A stretch of 64,000 nucleotides of DNA. Source: Cytophagaceae bacterium. Its GTDB lineage: Bacteria > Bacteroidota > Bacteroidia > Cytophagales > Flexibacteraceae. Position 1 is the first letter of the stretch, and each line of letters begins with the position of its first letter. The translations under genes and the position numbers were made by a program. Location of the stretch: the NCBI GenBank assembly GCA_947458545.1, contig CANGYH010000008.1, positions 44,144-108,143 on the forward strand, in the 5' to 3' direction. Of the stretch, positions 44,767-55,752 are shown piece by piece. Below the pieces are notes generated by a model, which saw nothing but the letters and a program-made list of their open reading frames with translations, was not told where the DNA came from and ran no database searches.

Positions 44767-46395
44767 CTAGTACTGCAGGGCTTTGGCCGTAAACACACGC
44801 TCGGCAGGCTCTGCAGATAGCTTGGCTACCAGCCGCTTGCGTGGCTTTTTGCCGTCCCAATAGGGGCCGTCGCAGGCATAAACCAATGTCCCCACAGGGA
44901 CACGCATCTTGAACACGCGGGTCCCGGGCTTTTGGGCAAAGCCATAGTTCTCGCCGGGGCGGCCAGGCAGGGCCAGTTGTACAAACACCTGCCGGTTAAA
45001 GGGGGGCTCGTCTGCCACGGCAAGCAGCACCCCACGCTGCCCCTTGGGCAGAGGCACCTCGGCTGGGGCGTTAAAGCCATCGCGCAGATTGGCCTGTGGG
45101 AAGGCAGGCTGCGCCAGTTTGTTCAGCTCGGCCAGGGCGGCCTGCACGGCGGCCTGCTCGGCCAGCAAGGCCTGGCGTTTGGGGCCGGGTTTCAGCCGGG
45201 CCAAAGCGGTGGCATAGGTCCCCAACTGCACCTCAAGGGCGCGGATGCTTGCCTCCAGCCCGGGCGATCCAGCCTCGTAATGGGTAACGTAGGTATTCTC
45301 AGCCTGTACAATCCCCACCTGCCGGGGCGGCGGCGGGGCCAGGGGCTCGGGTACGAAGGGGGCATCCTCGGGCTTGGGTACGATGTCCTTCCAGGCTTCT
45401 ACCTCCAGGGGCACCAGGCCGGGGCCGCGGCGCAGGCGGTGGTTGGCGGTGGGGTTTCGGTTCACGTCCACCTCTTCGGTACCCCAACTGCCTCGGGTAA
45501 ACTTGTAGGTCAGCTCGCCCTGGCCCTTGGTCAGGGTTATGGTATAAAGCCCTGTTTTTACACGGCGCAGCCGGTAAATAGAGTCGCGCGGGTTCCACTT
45601 GTTGAAGTTGCCCGCCAGATACACCTCGGCGTCGGGTGGGGTGTAGGCGGGTACCTGCACCTGCAGGGTACGCTTGCCGGGCAGCAGGCCGGGGTCTATG
45701 TCCATCCAGGCGGCTACTTGCAGATCGACGGTGTCTTGCGTGCCGAGCACCAGCTGTTGGTTGCCTAGTTGCTCGCCCTCGGGCCCGACGGCCTCGGCGT
45801 CCCAACTGCCGCGGGTAAGCTTAAATTCCAGCGGGTCGGCCTGGGGCTGCACGGCCAGCAGCCAGGTGCCTGCGGGCCCGCGCTTAAAGGCATAGGCGGT
45901 GTCGAAGGCAAGCCAATTGTTGTAGTTAGAGGCCAGAAAGATGCGGGCACCGGTAGGTGTTTCGGCGGGCAATTGGCGCAGGCGCAGCACCACGCGGTTG
46001 CATTGGGTGGGGCCTAGGTCTTGCCAACTGTGTATCTGCACGTCCACTGTATCGGGGGCGTTTAGGTAGTCTAGCAGGCGATTGGGTAGCTCGTGGCCGC
46101 AGCGGTCGGCCTCGGCGGTGGTCCAGTCTCCCCGGGTAAACTTGTAGTTGAGCTTGCCCCAGCCCAGGGGCAGCGTGCCTAGCCAGGTGCCGTCTTGGGC
46201 GCGCTGCAGCTTAAACTCGCGGTCTCCGGCATCCCAGTAATTAAAATCGCCTGCTACAAACAGGCTGGCGTTGGCGGGGGTATTGCTGGGCGCCTCTTGC
46301 ACGCGCAGCACCACCTGCCTGCAGCCGCTGCCTGCCAGGGCAAGCCCGGCCAGCAGCAGCATCCTGAAAAAGGAGCGGTAGGCAGTGGTAGGCAT
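44767..46395 (-). CDS. Lipoprotein with three tandem starch/glycogen-binding-like modules
   Basis: About 542 residues. Start chosen at MPTTAYRSFFRMLLLAGLAL, giving a lipobox LAGSGC with Cys25. Three similar ~100-residue modules follow: ASLFVAGDFNYWDAGDREF ... GKLNYKFTRGDW; ARIFLASNYNNWLAFDTAY ... PLEFKLTRGSW; AEVYLAGNFNKWNPRDSIY ... GELTYKFTRGSWGTEEV. The pattern (V-x-G-N-F-N-x-W-n, then F-x-F-x-R-G-x-W) is that of CBM20/CBM48-like modules that bind alpha-glucans. A Pro-rich linker, a short coiled coil (about 360-440) and a beta-rich C-terminal domain complete it. It lies 47 bp after a LytTR regulator and is probably in its operon. Ligand not proven. Confidence 0.85.
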   Translation of the reverse strand: MPTTAYRSFFRMLLLAGLALAGSGCRQVVLRVQEAPSNTPANASLFVAGDFNYWDAGDREFKLQRAQDGTWLGTLPLGWGKLNYKFTRGDWTTAEADRCGHELPNRLLDYLNAPDTVDVQIHSWQDLGPTQCNRVVLRLRQLPAETPTGARIFLASNYNNWLAFDTAYAFKRGPAGTWLLAVQPQADPLEFKLTRGSWDAEAVGPEGEQLGNQQLVLGTQDTVDLQVAAWMDIDPGLLPGKRTLQVQVPAYTPPDAEVYLAGNFNKWNPRDSIYRLRRVKTGLYTITLTKGQGELTYKFTRGSWGTEEVDVNRNPTANHRLRRGPGLVPLEVEAWKDIVPKPEDAPFVPEPLAPPPPRQVGIVQAENTYVTHYEAGSPGLEASIRALEVQLGTYATALARLKPGPKRQALLAEQAAVQAALAELNKLAQPAFPQANLRDGFNAPAEVPLPKGQRGVLLAVADEPPFNRQVFVQLALPGRPGENYGFAQKPGTRVFKMRVPVGTLVYACDGPYWDGKKPRKRLVAKLSAEPAERVFTAKALQY

Positions 46396-46442
46396 TAGGG
46401 TTAAGGGGAAAAAGCTGAAAAACGACGATACTGCGCGCTCGC

Positions 46443-47216
46443 CTAGTTGTCTATCCACTTCAGAAAATCGGGCACGCGCTGACGGCTGACGAAGACCTCG
46501 TCGTCTGCCGGAGCGGGCTTAAGGGTGAGCTTCAGCCTGCCGTTGAAGTGCCGGTGTATCTCGGCAATGGCCCCGATGCTGACGATGAACTGCCGGCTGA
46601 TGCGGAAGAACCGTGCCGGATTGAGCACCTGCTCCAACTGCTCCAGCGTCTGCGGATAGAGGTGGCGGCGGCCGTCGGGCGTGACGAGCAGGGTGGCCTC
46701 ATGCTCGGAGCGGAAGTAGCAGACTTCGGCCTCGTTCATAAACCGGATACGGTCTCCGCCAGAGACGACGAACCGTGCCTTGTAGGCGGGCTTGTCGGCG
46801 GCCAGCAGCCCCCGGAGTTGCTCGGCGGTTAATGCGGGCGGGGCGGCCTTGGCGGTAGCACGTTCGTCGTAACGGGCCAGGGCCTCGGCCAGCAGCTTGG
46901 GCTCGATGGGCTTGAGCAGATAGTCTATACTGTTGACGCGGAAGGCCTCCAGTGCATAGGCATCGTAGGCGGTGGTGAAGATGACGCCCGCCTCGACGGG
47001 CATTCGCTTAAAAATCTCGAAAGACGGACCGTCGGCCAGTTGGATGTCCAGAAAGGCCAGGTCTGGCTTGTGTATTTCCAATGCATCGCAGGCGGCCTCG
47101 ATAGATTCGGCCTCTGCCACGATTTCGGCATCGGGGCGTATTTGGGCCAGCAGGCGGCGCAGCTCGGCGCGGGCCAGGGGTTCGTCTTCGACGATAAGGC
47201 AGCGTAGGGCAGGCAT
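46443..47216 (-). CDS. LytTR family response regulator
   Basis: A 257-residue two-component regulator. Receiver domain (about 1-120): acidic pair E10-D11-E12, phospho-acceptor Asp57 in LAFLDIQLADG, Thr in FTTAYDAYALEAF, and the conserved Lys in YLLKPIE. The LytTR DNA-binding domain (about 150-257) has FVVSGGDRIRFMNEAEVCYF, then RHLYPQTLEQLEQVL, FFRISRQFIVSIGAI and LKLTLKPAPADDEVFVSRQR. Its kinase partner is the next gene upstream (44-bp gap). The likely target is its own operon including the glucan-binding-like lipoprotein, but no LytTR direct-repeat site was identified. Confidence 0.95.
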   Translation of the reverse strand: MPALRCLIVEDEPLARAELRRLLAQIRPDAEIVAEAESIEAACDALEIHKPDLAFLDIQLADGPSFEIFKRMPVEAGVIFTTAYDAYALEAFRVNSIDYLLKPIEPKLLAEALARYDERATAKAAPPALTAEQLRGLLAADKPAYKARFVVSGGDRIRFMNEAEVCYFRSEHEATLLVTPDGRRHLYPQTLEQLEQVLNPARFFRISRQFIVSIGAIAEIHRHFNGRLKLTLKPAPADDEVFVSRQRVPDFLKWIDN

Positions 47217-47260
47217 ATAGCGAATTGGGTTACGGAGATTGGTGCAAGCGTGGCCAAGCC

Positions 47261-48349
47261 CTACCCATTAGGGAGTAAAAGGGGCAGGGTAATGGCGAAG
47301 ACGTCTGGGCCGTTTTGAATCTGGATGGGCCGCTGGGTAAGGTAGCCGTAGCGGTTGCGGATGTTGCTCAGGCCGGTGTGTGTGCCGGCCTCGGGCATGA
47401 TCTTGGGTTGGAGGGTATTGGTTACGCAGAGGGTATCTTCTGCGGCTTCGATGCGGATCTTTAGCGGACGCGTGGCCGATACGACGTTGTGCTTGATGGC
47501 GTTCTCTACCAGCAGTTGCAGCGTCAGCGGGGGCAGCTGGGTTTGCCGGGCCTGGGCAGAGGCGGATACCTCTACTTGAATCCCTTCAGCATAGCGGATG
47601 CGGATCAGGTAGAGAAAGGCATCCAGAAAGGTGAGCTCTTGCTCTAGCGTGGTCAGCTCGCGCTCGCCGCTCTCTAGCACGTAGCGATAGACGCGGGCCA
47701 GCTCGCGCACAAAGCCCGAGGCGGTGTCTGGGTCTTGGTACACCAGACTGCCCAGCGTATTGAGGCTGTTGAAGAGGAAGTGCGGGTTGACCTGGTTGCG
47801 CAGCATCTCGAAGCGGAACTCAACGTTCTCTTTGCGGTAGCGCTCGGCCTCCAGGCTGCTCTCGCGCCAGCGCTGCATCAGAAAGAAGCCCAGGTTGAGC
47901 AATACCGTCAGCGCCACCAACGTACCGCTGACACCGGTGAGCACGGCCAGGTCTTGCAGGCGCAGAAATTGCCCTTGATAGTTGAGCAGCAGGTTGCTGG
48001 CCAGGTGCCATCCCACGTCTAGCAAAGCAGGCAGCAGCATGCACAGCGCTGCCAGGCCCAACTGCGCGGCAAAGCGCCGGCCTATGCCGCCTGCCCAGGG
48101 CAGGCGCTTGTCTAGCCAGGCCTGCTGACGCTCAAGCACTGCCAGCGTCAGGGCGGCCACTAGGATAGAGACTACCAGATCGACATGGCCAGGCCGGTTG
48201 GGAAAGTTGCGGTATATGAGGTTGTTGACCCCCAGCAGCACCATGCACCCCACCAGCCCCAGCACGATGGCCGAGAGCCAAAATGCACGGCGCGTGGCCG
48301 CCGAGGTGGCGGGGCCCACAGGGGCGGCAAGCAACTTGGGCATCAACAT
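47261..48349 (-). CDS. LytS-type sensor histidine kinase
   Basis: About 362 residues. Start at the Met pair near 48349 (MLMPKLLAAPVGPATSAA); the further open frame upstream (58 codons) is repeat-derived and lacks a signal. Four hydrophobic helices (about 25-155) form a 4TM sensor with no extracellular domain of size. Then a linker coiled coil and the His_kinase domain: NQVNPHFLFNSLNTLGSLV with the phospho-His, and the ATPase part LQLLVENAIKHNVV (N box), THTGLSNIRNRYGYL (G box). Pairs with the LytTR regulator directly downstream. Confidence 0.93.
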   Translation of the reverse strand: MLMPKLLAAPVGPATSAATRRAFWLSAIVLGLVGCMVLLGVNNLIYRNFPNRPGHVDLVVSILVAALTLAVLERQQAWLDKRLPWAGGIGRRFAAQLGLAALCMLLPALLDVGWHLASNLLLNYQGQFLRLQDLAVLTGVSGTLVALTVLLNLGFFLMQRWRESSLEAERYRKENVEFRFEMLRNQVNPHFLFNSLNTLGSLVYQDPDTASGFVRELARVYRYVLESGERELTTLEQELTFLDAFLYLIRIRYAEGIQVEVSASAQARQTQLPPLTLQLLVENAIKHNVVSATRPLKIRIEAAEDTLCVTNTLQPKIMPEAGTHTGLSNIRNRYGYLTQRPIQIQNGPDVFAITLPLLLPNG

Positions 48350-48521
48350 AGGAAGGCAGTGTAAGGTAGGCCCGTGCCGCTTGGCAAAGCCTACCCTGGC
48401 ACAAAGGAAACAGGCCTGGCCATACCCTACCCCCGCCAAACCCGGCCAGTGGCCCACACCCGCCGGTGGATGGCACCCCCACCAGGTGGACGGCACCTTA
48501 TGTGCACCCCCTCCAACACGC

Positions 48522-48608
48522 ACTCTCGCCAGCCTCCAGGCTGGTCAGTGGCAGGGCGCGGAAGCGTCCCGCTTCCGCGCCGAGGGCGAAGTACGTCCCT
48601 TGGCACAA
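48522..48608 (-). repeat. ~88-bp composite repeat, reverse copy
   Basis: On the minus strand: TTGTGCCAAGGGACG, then TTCGCCCTCGGCGCGGAAGC, a GCTTCC arm, CGCCCTGCC and ACCAGCCTGGAGGCTGGCGA. The same order occurs at 56418-56505 on the plus strand with roughly 85% identity. Confidence 0.75.
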
Positions 48609-48696
48609 CCTGTCGCAAGTCTTAGCGACCCGATTAGGGGAGCGATGACTTGTGACGCCCATTACAGCACAGTCTTCAGACTGGAGCAGCACGCCA

Positions 48697-48762
48697 ATGG
48701 AGGGATTCTGCGCATAGAGCAGAGAAGGGGGGCTGGGGGGTGAGGGGGCCTCACCCCAAGCG
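48697..48762 (+). repeat. GC-rich dispersed intergenic repeat, copy H (with loop insert, head lost)
   Basis: Starts within GGAGGG, then insert ATTCTGCGCATAGAGCAGAG, AAGGGGGGCTGGGGGGTGAG and GGGGCC. The 5' palindrome arm is missing. Confidence 0.8.
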
Positions 48763-48843
48763 TTATGTTAGGTTCTGTGCCAAATGACCATTAACCCGCC
48801 CCCCCCCACTCCGGCTGCCCCCCAGGCCCTTGGGCCGCCTTGT

Positions 48844-48851
48844 TACCTTTG
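48844..48851 (+). promoter_or_regulatory. Consensus -7 element TACCTTTG for pheT
   Basis: Exact TAnnTTTG ending 7 nt before the ATG at 48859; decides the start over the in-frame ATG at 48784. Confidence 0.65.
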
Positions 48852-48858
48852 TGGCGAT

Positions 48859-51258
48859 ATGCGGATCTCTCTGGCCTGGCTGGCCGACTTTATAGACCTG
48901 AGTGGCTATACGCCCCAACAGATTGCCGATGCCCTAACCGGGGCCGGGCTAGAGGTAGAAGCGCTAGAAGAAGCCGCCGCCGTGCCCGGTGGCCTGCAAG
49001 GGGTAGTGGTTGGCCATGTGCTAGACGTTTGGCCCCACCCCGGCGCCGACCGCCTCCGCCTGACGCGGGTAGATGTCGGCCAGGCCGAGCCGGTGCAGAT
49101 CGTCTGCGGGGCGGCCAACGTGGCCGCAAACCAAAAGGTGCCCGTAGCCCTGCCCGGGGCCGTGCTGCACCCCACCGGGGCCGAAGAGCCGCTCAAAATC
49201 AAAGCCGGAAAGATCCGCGGCGAGGTATCGGCAGGCATGATCTGCGCAGAAGACGAGCTGGGCATCGGCACCGGCCACGAGGGCATCCTGGTGCTGGATG
49301 CCGCCGCATCCGTGGGCCAGCCTGTGGCCGCGGCCCTGGGCCTGGAGTCTGACCAAATCCTGGAGATTGGCCTGACGCCCAACCGCGGCGACGCGGCCAG
49401 CCACCTCGGCGTGGCCCGAGACCTGGCCGCCCTACTGGAGCGCAACCTTTGCCTACCCGAAGCCGCCCTGCCTGCTGGTCTGGCACCCAGCGCTTTAGCC
49501 GTCTCTATCGCAGACCCAGCCGATGCCCCGCATTACCACACCATCGTGCTGGAGGGCGTTTCCGTAGGCCCCAGCCCGGCGTGGCTGCAAAAGCGCCTGG
49601 GGGCCATCGGCGTGGCCAGCCTCAACAACGTGGTAGATGTAACCAACTACCTCTGCCACCACCTGGGCCAGCCCATGCACGCCTTTGATGCCGAAAAGCT
49701 GCAGGGCGGCCTGCAGGTGCGCCGGGCAGGCCAGGCCACCGCCCTCACCTTGCTGGACAAGCGCAGCATCGCCCTGCACCCAGACGACCTGGTGATTGCC
49801 GACGCGCGTGGCCCCGTGGCCCTGGCAGGGGCCATCGGCGGGCTAGACTCGGCCGTATCGGAGCAGACCACCCGCATCGTGCTAGAGGTAGCCTGTTTTA
49901 ACCCCGTGGCTGTGCGCAAAACGGCCGCCCGCCATGCCGTTAAGACGGACGCCAGCTTCCGATTTGAGCGCGGGGTAGACCCCAGTGTCGGCCCCAAAGC
50001 CCTGGCCTTGGCCGTAGCGCTCTTGCAAGACGTGGCTGGTGCCCAGGTGCAAACCGCCCCGGCGGTAGCCCAAGGCCAGCCCTTGCCAGAGCGCCACATC
50101 GAGATAAACCACGACCGCCTGCAGCGCCTCATCGGCCAGGCGATGGATGCCACCTACGTGCAGGGCGTCCTGCACCGCCTGGGCTTCGGCCTCTACCCTA
50201 CCCTGGAGGGCTACGAGGTAGAAGTGCCACCCCACCGCCTCTATGACGTTGAGGGCCTGGCCGACGTGGCCGAAGAGGTCATCCGCCTCTATGGCCTCAA
50301 CAACCTGGCCCTGCCTGCCTCGATACAAGTTCGCACCTTTGACGCTGCACCTGGCTGGGCCTCGCTGGATGCGCAGGCCGACATCGGGGCGCTGCTGGCC
50401 GCAGATGGCTTTGTGGAGATTGTAACCAACTCCCTGGGCCCTGCCGGGGGCGATGCGGCTGCCGTGCGCCTGCTCAACCCGCTGAGCGAAGAGCTGTCGC
50501 AGATGCGGACCTCGCCCCTGCCCGCCCTCTTGGAGGCCTTGGCCTACAACGCCAACCGCCGCGCCAAAGCCCTCAAGCTCTTTGAGTTTGGCCGCACCTA
50601 CCACAAAGCCCCCGAGGGCGGCTACGGCGAGCGTGCCTACCTCTCGCTGGCGGTGTGGGGCCAGCCGGAGGCAACCTGGCAAGAGGCAAAGCCGGCTCCC
50701 CTGGGCCTGCCCGAGCTTTCTGCCGCCGTGGCCCGCATCCTGGGCCGGTTGGGGGCTAAGCCCAGCCAAACAACCCCAGTCGCATTGCCCGCGGGCCTGG
50801 CCGAAGCGTCTGCCCTGATGGTAGGCAAGCGCGAGCTGGGCTACCTGGGCCTGGCCAGCCCCGCCGCCCACAAAGCCGCCGACCTGAAGGGCCAGGCCTA
50901 CGTGGCCATCTTCTGGTGGGACGAGCTGCTGCGGGCCCGGGGCAAGGCCGTCTTTAAGGCAGCCGAGCCGCCTAAATTTCCGGAGGTGCGGCGCGACCTG
51001 AGCCTGGTGGTAGATGAGGCCGTCACCTTCGCCCAACTGCGCCAAGCCGCCCAAGAGGCCGAGCGCAAGCTGCTGCGAGACGTGCAGCTCTTCGACATCT
51101 TTACCGGCCCAGGCCTGGGAGTCGGCAAAAAGGCCTACGCCCTGGCCTTTACCCTGGCAGACCCCGAAGCCACCCTAACCGACACCCAGATAGACAGCGC
51201 CATGCAGCGCCTGGAGAAGCGCTTTGCCGACGCGCTGGGGGCTGTTGTCCGCCGATAA
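48859..51258 (+). CDS. pheT: Phenylalanyl-tRNA synthetase beta subunit
   Basis: With PheS (not in the window) charges tRNA-Phe. 799 residues from ATG 48859 (MRISLAWLADFIDLSGYTPQ); the upstream in-frame ATG at 48784 precedes the promoter element. N-terminal EMAP/OB-type tRNA-binding domain (VVGHVLDVWPHPGADRLRLT), B1/B5 domains (LNNVVDVTNYLCHHLGQPMH; IEINHDRLQRLIGQ), B3/B4 editing part (KTDASFRFERGVDP), and a C-terminal ferredoxin-fold anticodon-binding domain (KFPEVRRDLSLVVDEAVTFA). The EEP-family gene follows after 3 bp. Confidence 0.96.
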   Translation: MRISLAWLADFIDLSGYTPQQIADALTGAGLEVEALEEAAAVPGGLQGVVVGHVLDVWPHPGADRLRLTRVDVGQAEPVQIVCGAANVAANQKVPVALPGAVLHPTGAEEPLKIKAGKIRGEVSAGMICAEDELGIGTGHEGILVLDAAASVGQPVAAALGLESDQILEIGLTPNRGDAASHLGVARDLAALLERNLCLPEAALPAGLAPSALAVSIADPADAPHYHTIVLEGVSVGPSPAWLQKRLGAIGVASLNNVVDVTNYLCHHLGQPMHAFDAEKLQGGLQVRRAGQATALTLLDKRSIALHPDDLVIADARGPVALAGAIGGLDSAVSEQTTRIVLEVACFNPVAVRKTAARHAVKTDASFRFERGVDPSVGPKALALAVALLQDVAGAQVQTAPAVAQGQPLPERHIEINHDRLQRLIGQAMDATYVQGVLHRLGFGLYPTLEGYEVEVPPHRLYDVEGLADVAEEVIRLYGLNNLALPASIQVRTFDAAPGWASLDAQADIGALLAADGFVEIVTNSLGPAGGDAAAVRLLNPLSEELSQMRTSPLPALLEALAYNANRRAKALKLFEFGRTYHKAPEGGYGERAYLSLAVWGQPEATWQEAKPAPLGLPELSAAVARILGRLGAKPSQTTPVALPAGLAEASALMVGKRELGYLGLASPAAHKAADLKGQAYVAIFWWDELLRARGKAVFKAAEPPKFPEVRRDLSLVVDEAVTFAQLRQAAQEAERKLLRDVQLFDIFTGPGLGVGKKAYALAFTLADPEATLTDTQIDSAMQRLEKRFADALGAVVRR

Positions 51259-51261
51259 GCC

Positions 51262-52365
51262 ATGGCACGCCTCCGCCTGCTTGGGCTGGGGTTGCCCGCC
51301 CTTTGGTTTCTGCTTACGGGCCTGGCCTATGCGGCGGTGCTGGTAAGCCCGGCCCGGTTTTGGCCTGCGGCCTTTGTGGCCATGTTTGGCATTCCGCTGG
51401 CGCTGGCGGGCAATGCCCTGCTGCTGGCTCTGGCCTTGTGGAGGCGCTGGCCTGCTGCCTGGGCCTGGGTGGCCTTGGTGGGGTTGCTGGCGGGCTATCC
51501 CTTTATCCAGGCTACTGTTCCGCTGGCGTGGCCTGCCGAGCCAGCGCCGGGCACGCCCACCCTAAAGGTGCTGAGCTACAATACAGAGAACTTTATGGCC
51601 TTTACCCGGCACCTGGAGCCGCGCAAGGCCAATGCCCGCAAGATGCTCGCCTGGTTTAAGCAAGAGGCCCCAGATGTGCTGGTGCTGCAAGAGGTATGGC
51701 AATACCCCGCCGTAACGGAGTTTACGGTGCTGGAGCAGCTGCCGGCCCTCGGCTTTAAGCACTATTACTGGAGCGGCAAAGCCCACATGCCCGATGGCGA
51801 GTACGGCCCCGGCATGCTGATTGCCAGCCGCCACCCGCTCGATAATGGCGCTACGCTGTTTAGGCGCAAGGGCTCGCACAACAAGATACTGCGGGCAGAT
51901 ATGGACTGGCATGGCAGCACCATTCGCATCATCAACGTGCACCTGCAGAGCATACGGCTGACCTACACCGACCTGTCGCTACGTTACGACGATAAGCCCT
52001 TCAAAACCAAGCCCCAGCGCATTATTGATAAGATGCGCAAGGCCTTTGTGCGCCGCTCGGCCCAGGTGGCTGTGCTGCTGGAGGCCATCCGCACCAGCCC
52101 CCACCCTGTGCTGATCTGCGGCGACTTTAACGACACCCCATATAGCTATACCTACTGGCAGCTACGCCGCCACCTACGCAATAGCCAAGAGGAGGCCGGG
52201 CACGGGCTGGGCACCACCTATATCGGCAAAATCAAGCGAACGCTCCGGATAGACCACCAGTTTGCCGACCCTCGCCTGCAGCCCTACCGGCTAGACGTGA
52301 TAGATACCATGCGCCGCTCGGCCCACCTGCCTTTGGTGGGCGAATACGTTTGGGCTAAGCCTTAG
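51262..52365 (+). CDS. Endonuclease/exonuclease/phosphatase family membrane protein
   Basis: 367 residues. Three N-terminal hydrophobic helices (about 5-95) anchor it in the inner membrane, then a metal-dependent phosphodiesterase fold: LKVLSYNTENFMAF, a Glu in VLVLQEVWQYP, IRIINVHLQSIRLTY, the catalytic LICGDFNDTPYSYTY, and a C-terminal RIDHQFADPRL with the final Asp-His. This membrane-anchored type is common in Bacteroidota; substrates may be nucleic acids, sphingolipids or inositol phosphates. Translationally coupled to pheT (3-bp gap). Its end overlaps the convergent peroxiredoxin gene by 11 bp. Confidence 0.9.
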   Translation: MARLRLLGLGLPALWFLLTGLAYAAVLVSPARFWPAAFVAMFGIPLALAGNALLLALALWRRWPAAWAWVALVGLLAGYPFIQATVPLAWPAEPAPGTPTLKVLSYNTENFMAFTRHLEPRKANARKMLAWFKQEAPDVLVLQEVWQYPAVTEFTVLEQLPALGFKHYYWSGKAHMPDGEYGPGMLIASRHPLDNGATLFRRKGSHNKILRADMDWHGSTIRIINVHLQSIRLTYTDLSLRYDDKPFKTKPQRIIDKMRKAFVRRSAQVAVLLEAIRTSPHPVLICGDFNDTPYSYTYWQLRRHLRNSQEEAGHGLGTTYIGKIKRTLRIDHQFADPRLQPYRLDVIDTMRRSAHLPLVGEYVWAKP

Positions 52366-52837
52366 CCGCCGCCCAGGCCTTGTCTAGCCCCTGGCGCTGG
52401 ATGTAGCCCAGCACGCCCTCGGTGTGGGCGTCGGCGCTGGTGAAGTCTTGCACGGCCCAGAGGACCTTGTGGTCTGGCCCGAGCAGGTAGGTTACCCGCT
52501 TGGGCAGGCCCAAAATGGGCACCCGCGCATCGTAAGCCTTGCAGACCTGGCCGCTCTTATCCGTCAGCAGCTCGAAGGGGACGTTGTGGCGGGCGGCAAA
52601 GCGGTCGTGGGTGGCCTCGTCGTCTCGGCTGATGCCCAGGAGGGCAATGCCCATGGCCTCCAGCGTGGGGTAGAGGTCGCGGAAGCCGCAGACCTCGGCC
52701 GTGCAGGTGCGGGTAAAGTCTTTGGGGTAAAAGAAGAGCACCACGGGCTTGCCGGCCAGGTCTTGGTGTAGGCGCAGGCGGCGGCCGCACAGGCCGGGCA
52801 GGTCAAAGTCAGGAGCGAGCGTTCCGAGGGGTAGCAT
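52355..52837 (-). CDS. Peroxiredoxin (BCP/AhpC-TSA family)
   Basis: Thiol peroxidase of 160 residues; reduces hydrogen and organic peroxides in the cytoplasm. N-terminus LGTLAPDFDLPGL; peroxidatic Cys45 in FYPKDFTRTCTAEVCGFRDL with a second Cys50 five residues on, the atypical 2-Cys layout of the BCP (PrxQ) group. Further: ALLGISRDDEATHDRFAARH and VPFELLTDKSGQVCKAY. Complete, with normal length. It lies upstream of metG's end in the minus direction with a 60-bp gap containing a small tandem repeat. Confidence 0.93.
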   Translation of the reverse strand: MLPLGTLAPDFDLPGLCGRRLRLHQDLAGKPVVLFFYPKDFTRTCTAEVCGFRDLYPTLEAMGIALLGISRDDEATHDRFAARHNVPFELLTDKSGQVCKAYDARVPILGLPKRVTYLLGPDHKVLWAVQDFTSADAHTEGVLGYIQRQGLDKAWAAAKA

Positions 52838-52864
52838 AAAGTTTATACCGCTGCCGGGGTGAAA

Positions 52865-52897
52865 GGTTTAGCCTCTCCGGGTTTAGCCTAACCGGGT

Positions 52898-52902
<5 letters not shown>
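52865..52902 (+). repeat. 15-bp tandem repeat between the peroxiredoxin gene and metG
   Basis: Units GGTTTAGCCTCTCCG, GGTTTAGCCTAACCG and a partial GGTTTAGC; the last unit provides the TAA stop codon of metG on the minus strand. Confidence 0.75.
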
Positions 52903-54994
<2,092 letters not shown>

Positions 54995-55001
54995 AGGTCT
55001 G

Positions 55002-55009
55002 CAAAGGTA
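55002..55009 (-). promoter_or_regulatory. Consensus -7 element TACCTTTG for metG
   Basis: Exact TAnnTTTG ending 7 nt before the ATG at 54994. Confidence 0.65.
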
Positions 55010-55092
55010 CGGAGGAGGGGGGGTGGGTATGCCCGCAAGGCCCCAGCTTGTGACCGGGGCCTTGCGAATACCTATCCACTAACCCCATAGGG

Positions 55093-55752
55093 CTAATCGT
55101 TTAGATTGTCCCTGTAAAACAACCCTTCGGTGACCTGGACTTTCTGGCCTCTTGCGTTTCGGGCTTGGAAACGAAAAGTTCCTAACACACGGTAGCGCGT
55201 TATCCTGCCTGTTGCATCCTGCTCTGTCTGACGGCGCAGGATGGTCAGGTTTCCCGTATCTACAGGGGTTGTTGAGAAGCTATGAAGATCATCGTGCGAG
55301 ACCGTATCGTAGGGGCTGGGCCAATAGCCGGGGGGGCGCATGCCGACGTTTCCTTTATTAATAAATCCACCCAAGCTATTGCTCCAAGGGATTCTGTTAT
55401 CCAGAATGTATCGGCCTGGACCACGGCAATCACCTATCGTGAGGTCTATCGTGCCTGACATCGGATCGTTGGTAACCCCGACACGCCTGCCCATTAGTTC
55501 AAAAACGAACTCAGAAGTGTCAGCAGGATTGCGGATAGCGCCTCCGCCCGCCGACATTTTAGACAAATTAGCCCAACCACGGGATTCTGAAACGAACAGT
55601 TGACCGTTTACCTTGCACTGAAAAACGTTGGTGCCTGCCCCCTAATACACCAGTGGGTCTGGATGCGCCGGCGTGGGGTCTTGCTGCCTGGTACAAGAGA
55701 GCCAAAGGCTTGCGCAAAGCGCTACCAAGCAGAGTTGGAAAAAGGGTTTCAT
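55093..55752 (-). pseudogene. DUF6252-like lipoprotein gene interrupted by one amber codon
   Basis: Read through, the frame encodes 219 residues: lipoprotein signal MKPFFQLCLVALCASLWLSC, TRQQDPTPAHPDPLVY, then TAG (codon 37, at 55642-55644), then GAGTNVFQCKVNGQLFVSES, RGWANLSKMSAGGG and on to RVLGTFRFQARNARGQKVQV ... LFYRDNLND. TNxFxCKVNGxxF after a lipobox Cys and a short linker is the usual start of DUF6252-like Bacteroidota lipoproteins, so both sides of the stop belong to one gene. Without the stop nothing else is broken over 180 codons. It is either a fresh nonsense mutation, recoding or a sequencing error; a distal fragment starting at an internal Met (55566) would lack the export signal. 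Confidence 0.72.

Larger units (their letters stand above)
48350..48858. other. 509-bp gene-free, repeat-containing stretch upstream of LytS and pheT
   Basis: Holds the reverse copy of an ~88-bp composite repeat (48522-48608), a hairpin CAGTCTTCAGACTG (48671-48684), GC-rich repeat copy H and the pheT promoter. It has a few open frames below 70 codons, none of gene quality. Confidence 0.6.
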
